From Cellvibrionales bacterium UBA5860 (GTDB lineage: Bacteria; Pseudomonadota; Gammaproteobacteria; Pseudomonadales; Porticoccaceae): a DNA stretch of 19,692 nt. Location: assembly GCA_002431545.1 (NCBI GenBank), contig DJFY01000128.1, positions 21,437 through 41,128 on the forward strand. The letters are read 5' to 3'. Positions within the stretch are counted from its first letter, which is position 1. Each line of letters starts with the position of its first letter. Position numbers and translations under genes: made by a program. The notes beneath the pieces were generated by a model, which saw only the letters and a program-made list of their open reading frames with translations, was not told the DNA's origin and ran no database searches. Below, piece by piece: positions 15,807 to 19,692 of the stretch.

Positions 15807-15850
15807 GGGGGCGACCCCCTATAAACCAATAACCTACTGTTTATAAAGGG
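15807..15850 (-). repeat. Overlapping alternative hairpins after flgL
   Basis: Just past the flgL stop, the minus-strand RNA can pair CCCUUUAUAAAC with GUUUAUAGGGGG (12 pairs, two of them G-U). The final five Gs can instead pair with the following CCCCC (GGGGG, UCG loop, CCCCC). The two structures share 15815-15819 and exclude each other. No T-run follows in the minus direction. On the plus strand the first stem has two C-A mismatches but is followed by a T-rich tract. It may end or tune flgKL transcripts. Confidence 0.55.
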
Positions 15851-15861
15851 TTATTTTTTAT

Positions 15862-17067
15862 TTATAGCAGGTTGAATAATGACAAGCCCTGGACCTGAAT
15901 ATAGCTTTGCTGGGCAGCCTGCAAGGCTACTGTCTGCAGGTTGAGGCGGCTGATGGCCTCGGCGAAGTCGATATCCTCAACATTGGATTGGGCTTCGCGC
16001 ATCTGCAGGATGAAATCCTCGTTTACCTGGGTCTGGCTATCGATATTGTTCAGCCGCGTACCGATTTGTGTGCGCACGCCGACGATATGTTCCAGGGCAC
16101 GATCCAGGTTGTTCAGCTGCTGGTTAACCTCGTTGTGCAAGTGGGCACGCCCTGTGGGTGAGTCGGGGTGCGCTGTCAGCGCATTCGCCAGGGCATCCAC
16201 CGTGGTAAAGACGTCCTGGGTGGCAGCCGGTGCTACTGTAAAGGTGTCGCTGTCGGCGGGCTCACCGTCAATGGTGAGCGAAACCCCATTAAACACTATC
16301 GCCTCTCCGGCCACATAGTTGCCCGAGGCGACAACACCACTGGCCACACCGGTCACCTGATAGGTCACCGGATCCGTCGGCGCCGCCTGGGTGAAGGTAA
16401 TCGTATAGGTATCGGGCACGAAGGCGCCATTGAGCGATGCCGCCCCCACCACGCCGGTACCGGTGTTGGCAGGATTCTGAAGCGCTGTGTATACGCCGTT
16501 GCCGGTATCGATCAATTGAAACACGGCAGCGCCGGCATCGTTTGTCGGCACCTGCACGCCGGGGCCGATCTGGGCAAACACCTGCCCCTGATCACCGCCG
16601 TAGGTTAAGGTGCCGCCGGTGAAAGCAAAAGGTTGATTGTTGACCTGAAAACCGGCAAACAAATAGTCGCCGTTGGCGTCTCTGGAGTTTGCCAAAGCAA
16701 GCAGTTCGTCGAGACGCGTACGCATTTCGCTGGCAATGGCCTGCCGATTATCGACATTGAGGCTATCGTTGTTGGCCTGGATCGCTAGTTCACGTACCCG
16801 CTGCAGGATGTTTTCCACACCAACCAGGGCGTTTTCCTCAAGCGCCAGTTGGGTTTTCGCAAGATCAGCGTTGCGCCCGTATTGCTCTACCGTGGCAATC
16901 TGCTGCTTGATATCGAGAACCCGCGCCGCGCCGGCCGGGTCATCCGAGGGTTTGTTGATCCGCTTGCCGCTGGATATCTGCTGCTGGGTCTGTGCCAGTT
17001 TGCTCTGCTGGTCCAGGATGGCGCTGACACCCTGGCGAAAGATCTGGTTGGTTGACAATCGCATCAT
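15862..17067 (-). CDS. flgL: Hook-filament junction protein FlgL (HAP3)
   Basis: FlgL is the second junction protein, between FlgK and the flagellin filament. The 401-residue product shares flagellin-like ends: N-terminal MRLSTNQIFRQGVSAI with ISSGKRINKPSDDPAGAARV (about 31-50), and C-terminal DIDFAEAISRLNLQTVALQA (about 365-384) ending in SLFNLL. The middle (about 140-290) is a beta-rich exposed region with an NGVSLTIDGEPADSDTFTV motif (260-278) also seen in FlgK here. The gene starts with two adjacent ATGs; the first lies one base after the flgK TAA and the second four bases after, so it is tightly coupled to flgK. Confidence 0.97.
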   Translation of the reverse strand: MMRLSTNQIFRQGVSAILDQQSKLAQTQQQISSGKRINKPSDDPAGAARVLDIKQQIATVEQYGRNADLAKTQLALEENALVGVENILQRVRELAIQANNDSLNVDNRQAIASEMRTRLDELLALANSRDANGDYLFAGFQVNNQPFAFTGGTLTYGGDQGQVFAQIGPGVQVPTNDAGAAVFQLIDTGNGVYTALQNPANTGTGVVGAASLNGAFVPDTYTITFTQAAPTDPVTYQVTGVASGVVASGNYVAGEAIVFNGVSLTIDGEPADSDTFTVAPAATQDVFTTVDALANALTAHPDSPTGRAHLHNEVNQQLNNLDRALEHIVGVRTQIGTRLNNIDSQTQVNEDFILQMREAQSNVEDIDFAEAISRLNLQTVALQAAQQSYIQVQGLSLFNLL

Positions 17068-17068
17068 A

Positions 17069-18994
17069 TTAACCCGCAGTTGCGTTCAACAGGGTCTGAA
17101 ATACCTCATCGGCAGTCGCCACCACCTGCGCCGCCGCCTGATAGGCCTGCTGAAAGCGCAACAGGTTGGCGGCCTCCTCTTCCAGGTTGACACCGGCTAC
17201 CGCATCACGCGCGTCCAGCGCCCGTTGCATCAGCAGCGTTTCAGTTTCCAGTCCAGTCTGTGCTTCCCGGGTGACAGTGCCAACATCGGCAACCAGCTGC
17301 CCGTACAACTCGCCGATGTTGGCAGTACCGCCACTAAACAGCTGCTGATCCTGCAGGCCTGCCAGCGCCAGGGCATTGCGGTTGTCACCGGCAGCACCGG
17401 TATTGGACACCAGCGTGATGGTGTCGCCGGCCTGGGGAATGCCGGAAAGCGTAAAACTGGCATCGCCGAAACCGGTAAAGGCAAAGGTTTTTCCGCCACT
17501 ATCGGTCGAAGGATCATAAGCGAGCGGCCCTGCCGGCCCCCCGCTGACATCGTAGCCGGGTACTCCCGGGCCAAAGGCGTCGGGATTGAAGGTCAGTGTA
17601 ATCGGCGAAGCCAGGGGCAACCCTGCGGGATCGCTGACCGCCAGATCACTGATGGCACCGGAGCCGCTATTGGCCACAGCCAGATCTGCGCGCACCGGCG
17701 CGGCAGCGGCAATCTGGCTCGGGTCGATCAACTGAACGCCAAACTGACCGGCAGCATCGTGCACCGGACGCACCAGGAAGGCATCGCCCGCCGCTGGCAC
17801 GCCGGCGACGTTAATGGTAATGCCATCGAGTGAGAAGGGTCCGGCGCCGGAGGTGACCGTACCATCCGAAGTCCGTGTCACCACCCACTGGGCGCCATCG
17901 TACTGCACCTGGTAATCACTGGCCTGTAATGCGGTGACATCATCGACGGTAACCGACACGGTCGCGCTGCCCGTGTTGTTATTGGCGGGCACAACACTGG
18001 GACTCATGCTGGTAAAAAAGTCGCCGCCGAGCAGATTGTTCAAATCCATACCCAGGTTGTGCTGAGTATTAAAAGTCTCGGTCAGGCTCAGGGCGACACG
18101 ACCCAGCCCATTGCGGGCGGCATCGATAACCCGGGTGCGAAAGTCGAACAAACCCTGCAATTCACCGCCGCTGAGAACGCCGCCAAGGGCGACAACAGTG
18201 CCGTTCACACCGCTGATCCCAATGTCCAGGCTGCCTGGCGTGGTGGCACTTGGGGTCACTGTCAGGGTCTGGGGGTCGCCGCCGATCACCAGCGGTTGTC
18301 CCGTGCCCACCATAATGTCGACTGTGCCGTTGCCTTTTTTCTGCACGGTGATACCGACTTTTTGCGACAATTCGCCCAGCAAACGATCGCGCTCATCGAG
18401 CAGATCGTTGGGCGGCGAGCCGGCTGACGCTGCCGCCGCCCGGGCAATCTCGGTATTGAGTCGGGCAATACGCGCTGCCAGGTCATTGATTTCTCCAACC
18501 ACTGCGGTCGCCCGGTCGTTGGCTTCGGCCTCAAGTCCGGCCAGGCTGCCATCGAGGGCCTGGAAACGATTGGCCAGCTCCTGGGCATGACCGAGCAAAA
18601 TCTGCCGCTCGGTCATCGAGCCGGGGTTATTGGCTACCGCCTGTAACGAGTCGAAAAACTGTTGCAACGCGTTGGCCAATCCGGTGTTGGCACTGCCCAC
18701 CAGATCATCCACACGGCTGGTCAGGCCCGACATGGCGTCGTAGTAACCAAGGCTGGCAGCCTGATTCAGCACCTGGTCTACCAGGAACTGGTCGTAGGCG
18801 CGCTCGATAGAAGATACGCCGACGCCACTACCGGTGTAGTGGCCATCGGTGAGGTTTGGCGTAAGGGCATCGAAATGAGTGATCTGCCGGCTATAGCCCT
18901 CGGTATTGACATTAGCAATGTTATGACCGGTGGTGTTCAGAGCCTGCTGCAACGACAATAAGGCAGAAGTGCCGATACCGAGAATATCAGCCAT
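17069..18994 (-). CDS. flgK: Hook-filament junction protein FlgK (HAP1)
   Basis: FlgK forms the first junction ring on top of the hook. The 641-residue product has the N-terminal signature MADILGIGTSALLSLQQALN with TTGHNIANVNTEGYSRQ (about 21-37) shared by rod, hook and HAP proteins. A long helical D1 region follows (about 75-210), then an extended beta-rich middle (about 230-550). The C-terminal helix pair ends the protein (GVNLEEEAANLLRFQQAYQA at 601-620, ATADEVFQTLLNA). The middle holds two copies of a motif of the form DGITINVAGVPAAGDAFLV (390-408 and about 511-528). ATG at 18994 has GGAGAG upstream. It lies 65 bases after flgJ with no clear promoter in the gap, so it is probably transcribed from further upstream. 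Confidence 0.97.
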   Translation of the reverse strand: MADILGIGTSALLSLQQALNTTGHNIANVNTEGYSRQITHFDALTPNLTDGHYTGSGVGVSSIERAYDQFLVDQVLNQAASLGYYDAMSGLTSRVDDLVGSANTGLANALQQFFDSLQAVANNPGSMTERQILLGHAQELANRFQALDGSLAGLEAEANDRATAVVGEINDLAARIARLNTEIARAAAASAGSPPNDLLDERDRLLGELSQKVGITVQKKGNGTVDIMVGTGQPLVIGGDPQTLTVTPSATTPGSLDIGISGVNGTVVALGGVLSGGELQGLFDFRTRVIDAARNGLGRVALSLTETFNTQHNLGMDLNNLLGGDFFTSMSPSVVPANNNTGSATVSVTVDDVTALQASDYQVQYDGAQWVVTRTSDGTVTSGAGPFSLDGITINVAGVPAAGDAFLVRPVHDAAGQFGVQLIDPSQIAAAAPVRADLAVANSGSGAISDLAVSDPAGLPLASPITLTFNPDAFGPGVPGYDVSGGPAGPLAYDPSTDSGGKTFAFTGFGDASFTLSGIPQAGDTITLVSNTGAAGDNRNALALAGLQDQQLFSGGTANIGELYGQLVADVGTVTREAQTGLETETLLMQRALDARDAVAGVNLEEEAANLLRFQQAYQAAAQVVATADEVFQTLLNATAG

Positions 18995-19059
18995 TTAAGT
19001 CTCTCCGCGGCGCCGCAAACAAAGCACCGAGTGGCCCGAGCCATAAAGATCAAGGGTAG

Positions 19060-19692
19060 TCACAATAGCGACGCCTGGGGTGTTTTCTTTAATGCCAGCG
19101 TGGTGCTCGCCCGTTCTGCGTCGGCACGATCGAGTCGGGCCTTGATACCAAGGATTTTGTCGGCATAGGCCGGGTCGGTCGCGTAACCCGCGGCCTGCAG
19201 ACCTCTGGCAAAGTATTCGTCGCGTCCCCGATGCTGCAGCGCGTCGCTGTAACGACCGTTGGCCTGCAAAAACTGCACGTAGTCGCTAAAGGCTTCGCCC
19301 AGCGACCCGTAGGAGCGGAAGTTCGCCATTTCCCGACGTGCAATGCCGTTGCGGTATTCGACGGTTTGGCGCGCGACGCGATCGCCCTGCCAGCGCTGGT
19401 CAGCCTTGATACCAAAAAGATTGAAACTGCTGCCGCCGTCCGCGTGGCGAATCACCTTTTTACCCCAGCCCGTTTCGAGGGCTGCCTGGGCTATCAACAG
19501 GTTTTCGCTGACGTTCAGTGCGCGTGCAGCGCGCGCGGCATGGTCGCGCACGGCATCAATAAACTCCGTCATACCCGCGGGCCGCCAGTGGCGCTTCGCC
19601 GCTGGCGCGCCGCTCGCCGAAACTGCACCGGGGGCCAACGCCTCAACGCGGTCGCGCACCGGCGTCGCTGCAGCATCAGCCTTACGCAACAG
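19060..19692 (-). CDS. flgJ: Peptidoglycan hydrolase FlgJ, C-terminal part (5' end cut by window edge)
   Basis: FlgJ caps the growing rod through its N-terminal domain and cuts peptidoglycan with its C-terminal glucosaminidase (GH73) domain so the rod can cross the periplasm. The frame is open to the right edge, so the rod-cap domain lies outside the window and 210 residues remain. After a variable linker rich in A and P, the hydrolase domain begins at about WRPAGMTEFIDAV. It holds the catalytic-glutamate motif AQAALETGWGKK, the FNLFGIKAD block and the YGSLGEAFSDYVQFL block with the second acidic residue, and ends with YADKILGIKARL. Both acidic residues known from Salmonella FlgJ appear kept, so the enzyme should be active. 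It lies directly before flgK, its normal neighbour. Confidence 0.95.
   Translation of the reverse strand: MLRKADAAATPVRDRVEALAPGAVSASGAPAAKRHWRPAGMTEFIDAVRDHAARAARALNVSENLLIAQAALETGWGKKVIRHADGGSSFNLFGIKADQRWQGDRVARQTVEYRNGIARREMANFRSYGSLGEAFSDYVQFLQANGRYSDALQHRGRDEYFARGLQAAGYATDPAYADKILGIKARLDRADAERASTTLALKKTPQASLL

Noticed and set aside
16673..17833. Plus-strand open frame of 386 codons opposite flgL and flgK
   Set aside because: It spans two conserved minus-strand genes and their junction and has no domain I can recognise; a shadow frame.
1..19692. CRISPR array, insertion sequence, tRNA, rRNA or toxin-antitoxin genes
   Set aside because: No regular repeats, transposase-like frames, RNA gene signatures or orphan small operons were seen; the whole window is accounted for by flagellar genes and short gaps.

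Overview
The window is a single block of flagellar genes from what is most likely a polarly flagellated gammaproteobacterium. The reasons are the gene order, the FleQ/FleS/FleR regulators (the Pseudomonas/Vibrio-type hierarchy) and the sigma-54 and sigma-28 promoter matches. GC looks moderately high. A marine relative of the Pseudomonadales/Cellvibrionales would fit, but the sequence alone does not fix the genus. Every gene I can support is on the minus strand, so the block is transcribed from high to low coordinates; the plus-strand open frames look like shadows.

In transcription order: flgJ (5' end cut by the window edge), flgK and flgL (hook-filament junction), fliC (flagellin), fliD (filament cap), fliS and a fliT-like gene (export chaperones), a PilZ-like gene of unclear role, fleQ (master regulator), fleS-fleR (sensor kinase and sigma-54 activator), then fliE-fliF-fliG-fliH-fliI-fliJ (rod/MS-ring adaptor, MS ring, rotor switch and the export ATPase complex; the fliJ 3' end is cut by the window edge). 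Many genes nearly touch or overlap (flgK/flgL, fliS/fliT, fleS/fleR, fliF/fliG, fliG/fliH, fliH/fliI), which indicates translational coupling.

The regulatory hierarchy can be read from the DNA. FleQ has a plausible sigma-70-type upstream region. fleSR and fliD each have a GG-N10-GC sigma-54 promoter that FleQ would activate. fliC has a clear sigma-28 (FliA) promoter and ends in a textbook intrinsic terminator with a UUCG tetraloop. No convincing promoter was found before fliE, although FleR/sigma-54 control would be expected there.

No unknown multi-gene system is visible; this is a canonical locus. The points worth a second look are subtle: a FleQ lacking the LFRS c-di-GMP motif known from Pseudomonas FleQ, beside a PilZ-like protein that also lacks the c-di-GMP motifs; an enlarged FliD with an internal duplication; absence of flaG; an EHPQ-to-EHAQ change in FliG; and several strong RNA hairpins flanking fliC.
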